Assembly: GCA_900769985.1 (NCBI GenBank)
Contig: CAAGIS010000148.1
Coordinates: 1 to 32,275 of the forward strand
Length of the DNA: 32,275 nt
From: Spirochaetia bacterium
GTDB taxonomy: Bacteria > Spirochaetota > Spirochaetia > Treponematales > Treponemataceae
Direction: 5' to 3'
Shown: one piece after another, positions 7,856 to 15,867 of the stretch
Layout: each line of letters opens with the position of its first letter
How positions within the stretch are numbered: position 1 is the stretch's first letter
Position numbers and translations under genes: made by a program
The notes under the pieces: generated by a model
The model's input: only the letters and a program-made list of their open reading frames with translations
The model's database searches: none
Told to the model about the DNA's origin: nothing

Positions 7856-8083
7856 TTATTTTTCCTGAGATTTTGCAGCTTCCAGTTCTTCTTTTTTAGC
7901 TTCTTTTTTATCTTTAATATCGGCAGCACCAATTAAAATCGAAATCAAACCGATAAAAGCTGCAAGAACAGGTGCAAATCCTTTCAAAAACTGAATCACG
8001 TCAGCCCCCCAGTTCAAAAAGCCGGGAATAACAGAAAATACTGTAAAAGCAATGAAAATCAAACCTAAAATAATAGCAACCAT
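7856..8083 (-). CDS. Small two-helix membrane protein of unknown function
   Basis: This 75-residue protein has two hydrophobic segments (about residues 2-22 and 33-53), joined by a short loop with a Trp (NWGADVIQFLKG), and a highly charged lysine/glutamate tail (KDKKEAKKEELEAAKSQEK). I do not recognise a family. That it is real is supported by GGAG 8 nt before the ATG and by a near-ideal promoter 43 nt upstream (8126-8154). The gene is monocistronic: the next gene, rplM, has its own promoter. The tail probably faces the cytoplasm. Confidence 0.75.
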   Translation of the reverse strand: MVAIILGLIFIAFTVFSVIPGFLNWGADVIQFLKGFAPVLAAFIGLISILIGAADIKDKKEAKKEELEAAKSQEK

Positions 8084-8125
8084 GATTATAACTCCAATGA
8101 ATTTTATTAATATTTTACTATAAAA

Positions 8126-8154
8126 AATATAACTGCAAAAAGGATTTACGTCAA
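8126..8154 (-). promoter_or_regulatory. Sigma70-type promoter of the 75-residue membrane protein
   Basis: TTGACG (8149-8154) and TATATT (8126-8131) on the minus strand have a 17-nt spacer. The start would be near 8119, giving a leader of about 36 nt with a GGAG ribosome binding site. The -10 context AGTTATATTT is the same as in the rplM promoter 340 bases away. Confidence 0.7.
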
Positions 8155-8177
8155 TTCTAAAATTCTTACCAAAATTT

Positions 8178-8504
8178 TTACATCATCCGGCTTAAAATCA
8201 TAAAAAGAATTGTTCCTCCAAAAATGCTGAACATACTGTTGCCTTTCCACAGATGAATTATGACTGTAAATGCCAGCGATATAAGTTCTGGAATACCAAA
8301 AGGAGAACTCATTACATTTATGTCTTTTAAACAGTAGATTACAAGAACCGCCATTATCATAGGTGGGATATACTGCTGAATGAAACGCAGGATTTTTGGC
8401 GGTTCTCGTTTTGAAAAAAGCAGGAACGGAAATGCCCGTAACGAAAAAATTATTATTGCCGAAATAAGAGTTGCAATAAGTGCCTGTACAAGAGTAAGTT
8501 TCAT
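8178..8504 (-). CDS. azlD: AzlD-type branched-chain amino acid exporter, small subunit
   Basis: The 108-residue membrane protein has about four hydrophobic helices and the typical AzlD pattern (ALRAFPFLLF-like segment SLRAFPFLLFSKREPP, then YIPPMIMAVLVIYCL). AzlD works with AzlC as a two-part carrier; the Corynebacterium pair BrnFE exports branched-chain amino acids and methionine. Its ATG overlaps the azlC stop codon (ATGA at 8501-8504), with GGAG inside the azlC end, so the two are translationally coupled. Length is normal for the family. Confidence 0.88.
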   Translation of the reverse strand: MKLTLVQALIATLISAIIIFSLRAFPFLLFSKREPPKILRFIQQYIPPMIMAVLVIYCLKDINVMSSPFGIPELISLAFTVIIHLWKGNSMFSIFGGTILFMILSRMM

Positions 8505-9205
8505 TTTCTGGCATCTCCTTTTGAACCTCGTGCAAGAATCAGGCAGACAATTCCAATACAGATAGAAAAAATCAGTATGTTTTCAACATCAATGACATTA
8601 AGGCGCGACAAGGCAATGCACATAATTGTGGCACAAATTCCGATTACCGGCGGAATAAAATCTTTTGACTGTTTTATCTGTTCTATGAGAAGAACTGCAA
8701 AAAGCGCTGTCAGTGCAAAATCAACTCCGGCAAAATCAAACGGAATTAAAGTTCCTGCAATTGCTCCGATTAAACTTCCTGCAACCCAGTACATTTGATT
8801 CAAAAATGCAATCGTTCCGTAAAAAGGTCCCGGTTTTGCATTTACAGGCAGTGGAATTGAAGTCATAAGAGCGTAAGTTTCATCTGTCAATGCAAAAACA
8901 AGATACGGCTTCCATTTGCCTGTATCTTTGAATTTTTCAATAAGCGAAAGTCCATAGACGATGTGGCGGATATTAAGCAGAAGTTCTGCGACTGCAATAG
9001 CACCAAAAGAAGCACCCGAAGCAAAAAGCCCAATTGCCATATATTCACCTGCACCTGCATACATCGTAAGGCTCATCACAGGCGAAAGCCACCATGGATA
9101 ACCGTTTTTTACAAGCATAAGCCCGAACGGGATTCCAATTGCAATATAGCCGAAAAAAACCGGCAGTGTCAGTTTTACGATTTTTATAAAATTAGAATTA
9201 ATCAT
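8501..9205 (-). CDS. azlC: AzlC-type branched-chain amino acid exporter, large subunit
   Basis: This 234-residue protein has several membrane helices and AzlC landmarks: FGYIAIGIPFGLM, MYAGAGEYMAIGLFASGAS (the S/AGAxQF-like motif of the family) and LLNIRHIVYGLSL. It forms a carrier with AzlD, whose gene overlaps its stop codon by four bases. The start is the first in-frame ATG; only a distant AGGA is seen upstream. It follows the GGDEF-EAL gene by 28 nt, so it could share that transcript. No Lrp-type regulator is adjacent. Confidence 0.9.
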   Translation of the reverse strand: MINSNFIKIVKLTLPVFFGYIAIGIPFGLMLVKNGYPWWLSPVMSLTMYAGAGEYMAIGLFASGASFGAIAVAELLLNIRHIVYGLSLIEKFKDTGKWKPYLVFALTDETYALMTSIPLPVNAKPGPFYGTIAFLNQMYWVAGSLIGAIAGTLIPFDFAGVDFALTALFAVLLIEQIKQSKDFIPPVIGICATIMCIALSRLNVIDVENILIFSICIGIVCLILARGSKGDARK

Positions 9206-9233
9206 TTTTATTTATTATGTCCTAAGCTTTGCA

Positions 9234-10898
9234 TTATTTAAGATAATCAAGTGCGTTTTTATTTCCGGAAAGATAGTCTTCTATCGTTGCCTGGTTCATC
9301 GGCTTTCCGCGCAGAAATCCCTGTACTGTCTTGCAGTTCAATTCCTGCAATATTAAAAGCTGGTCAACTTTTTCAACACCTTCTGCAATCGTATCAAGTC
9401 CCATTTTAGTTACCATCGAAATAATCGCATTCGTAATGTTCTCTGAAACACCGTTTTTTTCTGTAATAGACTGAATGAATGACTTGTCAATTTTTAAAGT
9501 AGTCAGCGGCAGAATCTGAAGATAACGCAGGGAAGAATAGCCTGTTCCAAAGTCGTCAAGAGAAATTCTGAAACCTTTTGCCTTAACCTGTTCAAGAATC
9601 GCAACAGCTTTTTCCGTGTCGTTTATCAAAACTCCTTCGGTCACTTCTATTTCAACATGAGAAGGAATGACACCTGTTTTTCTGACAGCTTCATCAAGAA
9701 CAAACAAAAAATCATCGTCCATAAGTTGAACAGGAGAAACGTTCACGGACATAATTCCATCGTAGTCAAATTTTTCTTCCCATGAGTATTGGCAGGTAAA
9801 TGCTTTTTCCAGAACCCAGGCACCAAGTGTTTTTATAAATCCAGTTTCTTCTGCAACAGGAATAAACTCATCAGGCGAAACGCTGCCTATTTCCGGTTCG
9901 TGCCAGCGGAGCAATGCTTCAAAACCGCGAAGTTTATTAGAAGCAATGTCAAACTGCGGCTGAAAAAAAAGTTCAAAGTCACCGTTCTCAAAAGACTCAG
10001 GCATTTTTGACTTGAACATGACAATACGCAAAAACTCTTTCTGCATGTCAGGAGTAAACATCAAAATGCGGTGTCTGCCAGCTTTTTTAGCAGAATGCAT
10101 TGCAAGGTCAGCAAACTTTATAAGGTCTTCGCCCTCTGTCGTATTATCAGGAAAAACAGAAATTCCGCCTGTTATATTGATATTCTCTGCATCAAAAGCT
10201 TCTAAGATTGCATCTCCAATCGTATAAAGCGAATCAACATAAGAAATATTTTTTGCAAGAACAAGAAATTCGTCCCCGCCGAAACGATAAATTTTTACAT
10301 CTGCTTTTTCAAAAGTCTTGAAAATACGGGCTGCCTTTATCAAAACCATATCGCCAGCCTGCTGACTTTTTGAATCATTCAATGATTTTAAATTATCAAT
10401 ATCAAAAAATATAAGCCCGAACATCAGATTTTTGTCTTTTGCTTCATCAATGATACTGTTAAATTCTTTGTAAAACTGAAACCTGTTTGGCAGGGCCGTA
10501 AGAGTGTCAGTTACAAGCGATAGTTTGAGCTGCTCTGTATAACGGACTTTTGCAGTTATGTCTGTTAATGCAGCAACAATAAATTTTTTGCCAAACGCAT
10601 TTACTTCAAGCGAGAACCAAGTTTCTGTCTTTTCTGCAAAAAAAGTTTCAGCAAACATTCTGCCTGTCATAATTGCCTGAACGCTCATTCCAAAAAAATC
10701 AACATCAGTTAAAAATTCGGTGCGAATCGAATTGAGCATAGATTTTTCTTTTATATCAGCAACTGACTTCTTAAACTCGCTGTTTGTATATAAAATTTCA
10801 AAATCAGAAATATTTTCATTCTGCCAGACAGGTTCTGCAATCAGAATAGGTATTTTTATTATGTCAACAACATCTTTGAACAAAATTTCAGGGGGCAT
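9234..10898 (-). CDS. PAS-like/GGDEF/EAL bifunctional cyclic-di-GMP protein
   Basis: The 554-residue soluble protein has an N-terminal PAS-like sensor (about 1-125, ending in the typical AALTDITAKVRYTEQLK linker). A GGDEF domain follows, with intact RFGGDEF (207-211) and TLTALPNRFQFY. The EAL domain has intact FEALLRW (327-329), SVNVSP, EIEVTEG, LDDFGTGYSSLRYL, LKIDKSFI, AEGVE and VQGF. Every residue needed for phosphodiesterase activity that I can identify is present, and the GGDEF motif is canonical, so it may both make and break cyclic-di-GMP, the balance being set by the sensor. There is no membrane segment. The start lacks a Shine-Dalgarno; a strong promoter ends 6 nt before the ATG, implying a leaderless mRNA. 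azlCD follows by 28 nt. Confidence 0.92.
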   Translation of the reverse strand: MPPEILFKDVVDIIKIPILIAEPVWQNENISDFEILYTNSEFKKSVADIKEKSMLNSIRTEFLTDVDFFGMSVQAIMTGRMFAETFFAEKTETWFSLEVNAFGKKFIVAALTDITAKVRYTEQLKLSLVTDTLTALPNRFQFYKEFNSIIDEAKDKNLMFGLIFFDIDNLKSLNDSKSQQAGDMVLIKAARIFKTFEKADVKIYRFGGDEFLVLAKNISYVDSLYTIGDAILEAFDAENINITGGISVFPDNTTEGEDLIKFADLAMHSAKKAGRHRILMFTPDMQKEFLRIVMFKSKMPESFENGDFELFFQPQFDIASNKLRGFEALLRWHEPEIGSVSPDEFIPVAEETGFIKTLGAWVLEKAFTCQYSWEEKFDYDGIMSVNVSPVQLMDDDFLFVLDEAVRKTGVIPSHVEIEVTEGVLINDTEKAVAILEQVKAKGFRISLDDFGTGYSSLRYLQILPLTTLKIDKSFIQSITEKNGVSENITNAIISMVTKMGLDTIAEGVEKVDQLLILQELNCKTVQGFLRGKPMNQATIEDYLSGNKNALDYLK

Positions 10899-10904
10899 AT
10901 TTCT

Positions 10905-10933
10905 ATTCTATATCAAATAAACGTATATGTCAA
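10905..10933 (-). promoter_or_regulatory. Promoter of the GGDEF-EAL gene, predicted leaderless
   Basis: TTGACA (10928-10933) and TAGAAT (10905-10910) on the minus strand are 17 nt apart. Only six bases (AGAAAT) separate the -10 box from the ATG at 10898, so transcription should begin at or within a base or two of the start codon. No ribosome binding site precedes that ATG. Confidence 0.65.
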
Positions 10934-10946
10934 AACACCAGTTTTT

Positions 10947-10975
10947 TTGTTTTTTTTATAAGCCTACTGTATTTT
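10947..10975 (+). promoter_or_regulatory. Possible promoter of the OmpA-domain gene
   Basis: TTGTTT (10947-10952) and TATTTT (10970-10975) are separated by 17 nt on the plus strand, back-to-back with the GGDEF-EAL promoter. Both boxes are weak and sit in a T-rich tract, so chance is a real possibility. The leader would be about 70 nt. Confidence 0.3.
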
Positions 10976-11051
10976 ATAGAAAAACATAATTAATACAAGA
11001 GAAGTTTTATGCCGATAATAAAAAAGTAATTTTAAAATGAGGAACTTTATT

Positions 11052-12299
11052 ATGAAAAGATTTTTTATAAAATATTCAATTTTATTTTTGTGCGCATGCC
11101 AGATTTTTGCCCAGAGAATAACGCCTGTAAATGAGGGTGCAAAAAAATTCGAGTTTAAATACAAAGAAAATGACGCGTACAGAATTCTCTCTACTGTTGA
11201 AGAAGACGTATACATAAACGGAATAAAACACCACACTTCAGAAATTTTAAACAGGGTCAGCGTAAAAGTAACTTCTGTTGATGAAAAAAACATGACGGCT
11301 GTTCATAACGGAACTTTTATGACCTCGGAGAATTCTGTGCTTGCAAAGACTTTAGGCAACAAAACTTTTTCTTATGGTGAAGAATACACAAGTATTTTTA
11401 CACGCGACAGATTTGGGGTTTATACAATCGATGACAAATATTTTATGCCGGTTGTCAGGGATGTTCCTGTTTTTCCAGACAGAGAAATTGCACCGGGTGA
11501 AAAATGGACATACAAAGGTCACGAGGCACATGATCTTAGGCGGATTTTTAATCTGGAGAAACCGTACAAAGTTCCCTTCAATGCAAATTACGAATACCTT
11601 GGTGCCGTAACTGAAAACAACAGAAAATTTGATGTATTTCAGATTTATTATGAAATGTCGTTTTCTCTTGACACTTCAAGAATGGCACAGTTAGGCGAAA
11701 TGCCTGAAACGACGACAGGTTTTTCAAGCCAACTTGTTTTTTGGGATTCTGACAAAGGCGCGATTGACCATTATTCAGAATCTTTTAAAATTGAAATAAT
11801 TACAAATTACAACAATGTGATGACTTTTATCGGAACGGCACATGCAGAAATTACGGAATTCCAGCGGACTGCAACAAAGCAGAATGTCGAGGAAATTACA
11901 AAGAAAATTTCTGCGTTAGGAATAAACGACGTAAACGTAAAGTCAACTGATAAAGGACTTACACTCTCCATCGAAAACATTCAGTTTAAAGCAGATTCAG
12001 ATATTCTTCTTGAATCAGAAAAACTTAAACTGAATAAAATCGCAGAAATAATTTCAAATTATCCGAACAATGACCTACTTGTAACAGGGCACACTGCTTT
12101 GCGCGGAGATGAAAGAAGCCGTCAGGAATTAAGCGAAAAACGCGCAGAGAGTGTAGCACAGTACCTTATTCAGCTTGGAGTAAAAGACAATTATCATATT
12201 TTTACTCAAGGGAAAGGTGCAAAGGAACCTGTCGCTTCAAACAACACAGAAAGCGGAAGGAGCAAAAACAGGCGCGTAGAAATTACGATTCTGGATTAG
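11052..12299 (+). CDS. Periplasmic/outer-membrane protein with C-terminal OmpA-like domain
   Basis: I start at the ATG at 11052 (415 residues) because AGGA lies 8 nt upstream and a signal peptide begins there (MKRFFIKYSILFLCACQIFAQ); an earlier ATG at 11037 overlaps that binding site. Residues about 25-285 are a beta-rich region I do not recognise. Residues about 305-415 are an OmpA-like peptidoglycan-binding domain: IQFKADSDILL, VTGHTALRGDERS, LSEKRAESVAQYL and SKNRRVEITI. The usual peptidoglycan-contacting Asp (GHxD) is Ala349, while the partner Arg364 is kept. The Cys in CACQ is not a convincing lipobox. It probably tethers the envelope to the cell wall. Confidence 0.85.
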   Translation: MKRFFIKYSILFLCACQIFAQRITPVNEGAKKFEFKYKENDAYRILSTVEEDVYINGIKHHTSEILNRVSVKVTSVDEKNMTAVHNGTFMTSENSVLAKTLGNKTFSYGEEYTSIFTRDRFGVYTIDDKYFMPVVRDVPVFPDREIAPGEKWTYKGHEAHDLRRIFNLEKPYKVPFNANYEYLGAVTENNRKFDVFQIYYEMSFSLDTSRMAQLGEMPETTTGFSSQLVFWDSDKGAIDHYSESFKIEIITNYNNVMTFIGTAHAEITEFQRTATKQNVEEITKKISALGINDVNVKSTDKGLTLSIENIQFKADSDILLESEKLKLNKIAEIISNYPNNDLLVTGHTALRGDERSRQELSEKRAESVAQYLIQLGVKDNYHIFTQGKGAKEPVASNNTESGRSKNRRVEITILD

Positions 12300-12307
12300 C
12301 GCTTTTT

Positions 12308-13336
12308 TTATTCTGTCATTATGCTGCATGAAATCGGCAGATGATCTGAATATCCTTTGCCGGTAAAAATCTCATATCTTGCAGGGACTTTCTCATCTGT
12401 TAAAAGGTCTTCATCTTTTTCGATGCGAAAGTCAGTCAGGATATTTTCGACAGAAAAAAAATGATCGATTTTTTCCCATTTTCCGCGGAAAAAATATGTT
12501 CCGTCATTCTCTGTGCAAGTTTCTTTATTTTGATTCCATGGAGAAAAGACAGGTATTTTTTTATTCTCTGATGAATTGATTTCTGAAAAGTAGAGAGAAT
12601 TATTTTTGTCATAAGAAAAGTCATCTATGTCTTTGTTAAAATCTCCAGCTGCAATAATAATCCTACCATCGTTTTCTTTATTCCTGCTATTTAAAAGACG
12701 TGATAAAACAGTTTCCTGCCAGAGCCGCCATTTTTCTGTCTGATTCTGACCGCCTGATTTTGACTTCCAGTGATTGATGAAAATCGTTATTTTTTTATCG
12801 CTTTTATCTTTTTTATTGCTGGCTTTTGCAGTTACTTCTATAACAGGGCGCATATCAGGCATACAGTCTTTTTCTGTTTTTATGTCAAGATTATGAACTT
12901 TTACGTCTGTAATTTCGTATTTAGATAAAATTCCGCAGCCGATGCTTGATTTTTCATTTTTCTGAAAAGCAGCATATTGATAAATTTTATTTTTAAACCA
13001 GACGTTATGGCTTAAACGGTTTGAAATGTCATAAATGATTTTTTCGTTTTCAAGTTCTTCCATTATGAAAAAATCCGAATCAAACTGTTCAATTTTAGAA
13101 CACAGTCTGTCAAGTCGCTTTTCATACTGTTCAATGTTCCAGCCTGATTTTTTATTCTTAAATTCTGCATATTCAATTCCGTCAGTAACTCCGTCAAAAA
13201 AAGTCTGGACATTCCAGTTTGTAAAAGTAAGGCAGTTTTGATTTTTTTTTCCGGAATTAAAACTGCAGGCAATAAGAAAGAAAAACGCTGCCAGGATGAC
13301 TGCAAAAAAGGCGGTTTTATTTTTTCTGTTTTTCAT
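12308..13336 (-). CDS. Endonuclease/exonuclease/phosphatase family lipoprotein
   Basis: This 342-residue exported protein starts MKNRKNKTAFFAVILAAF with the lipobox LIAC, so it should be acylated at the Cys and anchored in a membrane. The mature part is a DNase I-like fold with its metal-dependent active site in order: NWNVQTFFD, EELEN (metal Glu), NHWKSKSGG (His), AAGDFNKD (Asp-Asn), KIDHFF and YSDHLP (final Asp-His). Substrates of the family range from DNA to phosphoinositides, so the target is unknown; a nutrient-scavenging nuclease is plausible. It converges with the OmpA-domain gene, 8 nt apart. The start is uncertain because the best ribosome binding site is 40 nt upstream (see 13317-13382). 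Confidence 0.82.
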   Translation of the reverse strand: MKNRKNKTAFFAVILAAFFFLIACSFNSGKKNQNCLTFTNWNVQTFFDGVTDGIEYAEFKNKKSGWNIEQYEKRLDRLCSKIEQFDSDFFIMEELENEKIIYDISNRLSHNVWFKNKIYQYAAFQKNEKSSIGCGILSKYEITDVKVHNLDIKTEKDCMPDMRPVIEVTAKASNKKDKSDKKITIFINHWKSKSGGQNQTEKWRLWQETVLSRLLNSRNKENDGRIIIAAGDFNKDIDDFSYDKNNSLYFSEINSSENKKIPVFSPWNQNKETCTENDGTYFFRGKWEKIDHFFSVENILTDFRIEKDEDLLTDEKVPARYEIFTGKGYSDHLPISCSIMTE

Positions 13337-13382
13337 ATAGACAAGATTCTCCAAGTGGAAGCGAATATATCATTCACCTCCT
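13317..13382 (-). promoter_or_regulatory. Strong Shine-Dalgarno and 18-codon upstream ORF before the EEP lipoprotein gene
   Basis: AGGAGGTGA (13374-13382, minus strand) is the best ribosome binding site in the window, yet the lipoprotein ATG is 40 nt further on. An ATG 3 nt after AGGAGG opens an 18-codon frame ending at 13317, which overlaps the lipoprotein start in another frame. In the lipoprotein frame the codon at optimal distance (10 nt) is ATT (13364-13366), which would add ten residues. The site may drive coupled initiation or a rare ATT start. Confidence 0.35.
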
Positions 13383-13444
13383 GATAAAGTTTTCTTACTC
13401 TATATTCATACTTTTGTTTTAAATAAAATCCACCCTTTTTTTAT

Positions 13445-14575
13445 TTAAACATTAAATTTAAAGAACAGAACATCTCCGTCTTGAACAACGTAATCTTTAC
13501 CTTCTACGCGGTATTTTCCGGCTTCTTTTATTTTTGCTTCAGTTCCATACTGTTTTAAATCATCGATTGTATATGCTTCAGCTTTTATAAATCCTTTTTC
13601 AAAATCAGTGTGAATTACACCTGCTGCCTGAGGTGCTTTATCACCATCGTGAATTGTCCATGCACGGCACTCATCCTGACCACCTGTAAAGAAAGTCCGT
13701 AATCCCATAAGGTGATATGCCTTGCGCGCAAGAACGTTAAGACCTGATTCAGAAAGTCCGACAGAATCCATAAATTCCTTTCGTTCTGCTTCATCTTTTA
13801 TATCAGAAAGATCAGCTTCAAATTTTCCACATATTACAACGACATCAGATTTTTCACTTTCGGCAATTTTTTTAACAGTTTCAACGTATTTATTTGTTCC
13901 CGCAGAAATCGTGTCTTCATCAATATTGCAGACATAAAGAAGCGGCTTCATCGTCAAAAGGAACATATCTTTTACGGCAAGTTTTTCGTCATCTGACAAA
14001 TCTGCAAGCCGTGCACCTTTACCGTCTTCAAGAAGTGGCTTGATTTTTTCTACGGCAGAAGTCCAGTATTTAAGTTTTTTTTCTTCTTCCTTGCCAAGTG
14101 CACGGATTGATTTTGTTACTTTTTCCTGCCGTTTTTTTATTGTTTCAAGGTCAGCAAGTGCAAGTTCCATATTAATAGTAAGAATATCACTTTCAGGGTC
14201 AATTCCAGCTTCTGCCTTTGCATCGTCACGCACATGCATGATGTCAGGATTGTCAAAACAGCGGACAACATGGGCAATTACGGAACATTCACGTATATTT
14301 GCCAGAAACTGATTTCCTAATCCTTCCCCCTGAGAAGCGCCTTTTATAAGGCCTGCAATGTCGACAAATTTTACATTTGCAGGAGTTTTCTTTTTGGGCT
14401 GAAAAACACTTGCAATAAAGTCAAGACGTTCATCAGGCAAATCTACAATGCCGATGTTCGGGTCAATTGTACAAAACGGAAAATTCTCCGCAGCAGCAGG
14501 AGCTGCAGTCAATGCTGAAAAAATTGTTGATTTACCTACATTCGGAAGTCCGACGATTCCACATTCTAAAGCCAT
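13445..14575 (-). CDS. ychF: Ribosome-associated GTPase/ATPase YchF (Obg family)
   Basis: The 376-residue protein has the YchF P-loop GLPNVGKSTIF, switch region FPFCTIDPNIG, VDIAGLIKGASQGEGLGNQFL, a coiled-coil insert (about residues 135-185) and a C-terminal TGS domain ending VQDGDVLFFKFNV. The G4 position reads NIDED rather than NKxD, as expected for YchF, which prefers ATP. It binds ribosomes and is linked to stress responses. GAGGA lies about 7 nt before the ATG. It is the last gene of the run DUF4015-HD-GYP-like-mnmE-mraY-ychF, 88 nt after mraY. Confidence 0.95.
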   Translation of the reverse strand: MALECGIVGLPNVGKSTIFSALTAAPAAAENFPFCTIDPNIGIVDLPDERLDFIASVFQPKKKTPANVKFVDIAGLIKGASQGEGLGNQFLANIRECSVIAHVVRCFDNPDIMHVRDDAKAEAGIDPESDILTINMELALADLETIKKRQEKVTKSIRALGKEEEKKLKYWTSAVEKIKPLLEDGKGARLADLSDDEKLAVKDMFLLTMKPLLYVCNIDEDTISAGTNKYVETVKKIAESEKSDVVVICGKFEADLSDIKDEAERKEFMDSVGLSESGLNVLARKAYHLMGLRTFFTGGQDECRAWTIHDGDKAPQAAGVIHTDFEKGFIKAEAYTIDDLKQYGTEAKIKEAGKYRVEGKDYVVQDGDVLFFKFNV

Positions 14576-14663
14576 TTTTATTTCCTCTGTTTTTATATTA
14601 GTTCTATTTTTTCTGATTTTATTTCTGCCGGTTTTCTATCTGCTTTTTTGCTATCTGATTTTT

Positions 14664-15734
14664 TTATCGGATTTTAAAGAACAGTCCGACAAGCGCAACA
14701 GTAAACAAAAGCTGCATGATTAAAAATTTGATTACGACTTGAGTTGCAGACCAGCCGCGTTTTTTGCGCATGTGGTCATGAAGCGGAAAACGGATTTCTT
14801 TGAAAATCGAAATTTTAAAGAACCTGAGGAGCGCAACTTTTACAAGTCCCATTCCTCCGTTTACAAGGATGATTGATGATGTTGCAAGAATTAAAAACGG
14901 GTTGCCGCTTACCATAATGCACGCACCGATAAAAAATCCTAACGCGCGACTTCCGGCATCGCCCATCATAACTGTACTCGGAAAAGCATTGTGCCACAAA
15001 TATCCCATTAAGACTCCTGCCATTGCAAAAGAAATTGCTCCCCAACTTGCACCAGTCGACAAATGCGGAACTAAAAGATAAGATGCAACTTCTTTGTGTC
15101 CGAGTACAAAATAAAAAAGACAGCCCAGCGTAATCAATGCAACAAGAATAAGCATGCTGGAAAGTCCGTCTACACCATCAGTACAATTTGTCGTATTTAT
15201 CGAAGCCCACAAAAGAACAGTCCCTGTACTCATATAAATCCACAAAGGAACTTGAACAGGATTTGTCAAAAACGGAAGCCAAAAATATACTTTTCCGTCA
15301 GGTGAAACTTTTGAAAGAAAATGATAAAGGCAGAACGATGCAGCAAGGCAAATCATAAGGTCAAGAAATCCTTTTAAATATTCACCCCACCCTTTTATAC
15401 TTCTGTCATCAAGAAAGCCTGTAAGCATAGAAAGCCATGACAAGCCGATTATGCAGCACTGCAACGGCGTAAGCGGAAGACATAAAAAGCATATAAAGAC
15501 AAAAATCGTAATAAACACGATACCGGCGCCAGTAGGTTTTCCTTTTGCATCTGCAGCATGTTCTGTAAATTCCCTGCCTCTGTCATGCGGCAGTTTTGAA
15601 TAAAATTTTGGAACAAGAGTTACGGAAAGGAAAAATCCAAGATAAAGGGCAATTACAATCAATACTGTATATGACTGAAGAAGTCTTGCCGGCCCAAAAG
15701 TATTTTGCAAAATCTGGCCTAAATAATAAAGCAT
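14664..15734 (-). CDS. mraY: Phospho-N-acetylmuramoyl-pentapeptide transferase MraY
   Basis: MraY moves phospho-MurNAc-pentapeptide from UDP to undecaprenyl phosphate, making lipid I. I use the ATG at 15734 (356 residues) since GGGAG lies 8 nt upstream; the frame is open to 15779. The multi-pass protein holds the Asp-rich loop GFLDDRSIKGWG, NTTNCTDGVDGLSS and VMMGDAGSRALG, all with expected catalytic acids. The C-terminal His loop reads PLHDHMRKKRGW, so the usual HHH is HDH (319-321) and the loop is one residue longer. The N-terminal PTGAG replaces the common PTMGG. It may be a lineage feature. It lies outside a dcw cluster, between mnmE and ychF. Confidence 0.93.
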   Translation of the reverse strand: MLYYLGQILQNTFGPARLLQSYTVLIVIALYLGFFLSVTLVPKFYSKLPHDRGREFTEHAADAKGKPTGAGIVFITIFVFICFLCLPLTPLQCCIIGLSWLSMLTGFLDDRSIKGWGEYLKGFLDLMICLAASFCLYHFLSKVSPDGKVYFWLPFLTNPVQVPLWIYMSTGTVLLWASINTTNCTDGVDGLSSMLILVALITLGCLFYFVLGHKEVASYLLVPHLSTGASWGAISFAMAGVLMGYLWHNAFPSTVMMGDAGSRALGFFIGACIMVSGNPFLILATSSIILVNGGMGLVKVALLRFFKISIFKEIRFPLHDHMRKKRGWSATQVVIKFLIMQLLFTVALVGLFFKIR

Positions 15735-15785
15735 AAAAATATCTCCCGGAGATTTAATACTAAGAAAGTATTTTATCAAAATTCA

Positions 15786-15819
15786 CTGTTTAGGGAAAGT
15801 ATTAAAAGTCACTAAACAG
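15786..15819. repeat. Hairpin between mnmE and mraY
   Basis: CTGTTTAG (15786-15793) and CTAAACAG (15812-15819) form a perfect 8-bp stem with an 18-nt loop in the 133-nt gap. No U-tract follows on the minus strand, so it may modulate read-through or mark an mRNA processing site rather than terminate. It is the only sizeable break in the five-gene run. Confidence 0.35.
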
Positions 15820-15867
15820 CATTTGTTTAATACAGCTGGATTTGTAAAAACCATAAAAGCAGACGTC

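Noticed and set aside
8146..8535. Minus-strand 129-codon open frame overlapping azlD
   Set aside because: It is in another frame of the azlD gene, which has clear family motifs, an ATGA junction with azlC and a ribosome binding site. The 129-residue translation is low in hydrophobic order and unlike any family.
14576..14663. Imperfect direct repeats (CAGATAG with A-runs) between mraY and ychF
   Set aside because: Low-complexity A/G-rich sequence with two short, diverged copies and no regular spacing. Chance is sufficient.
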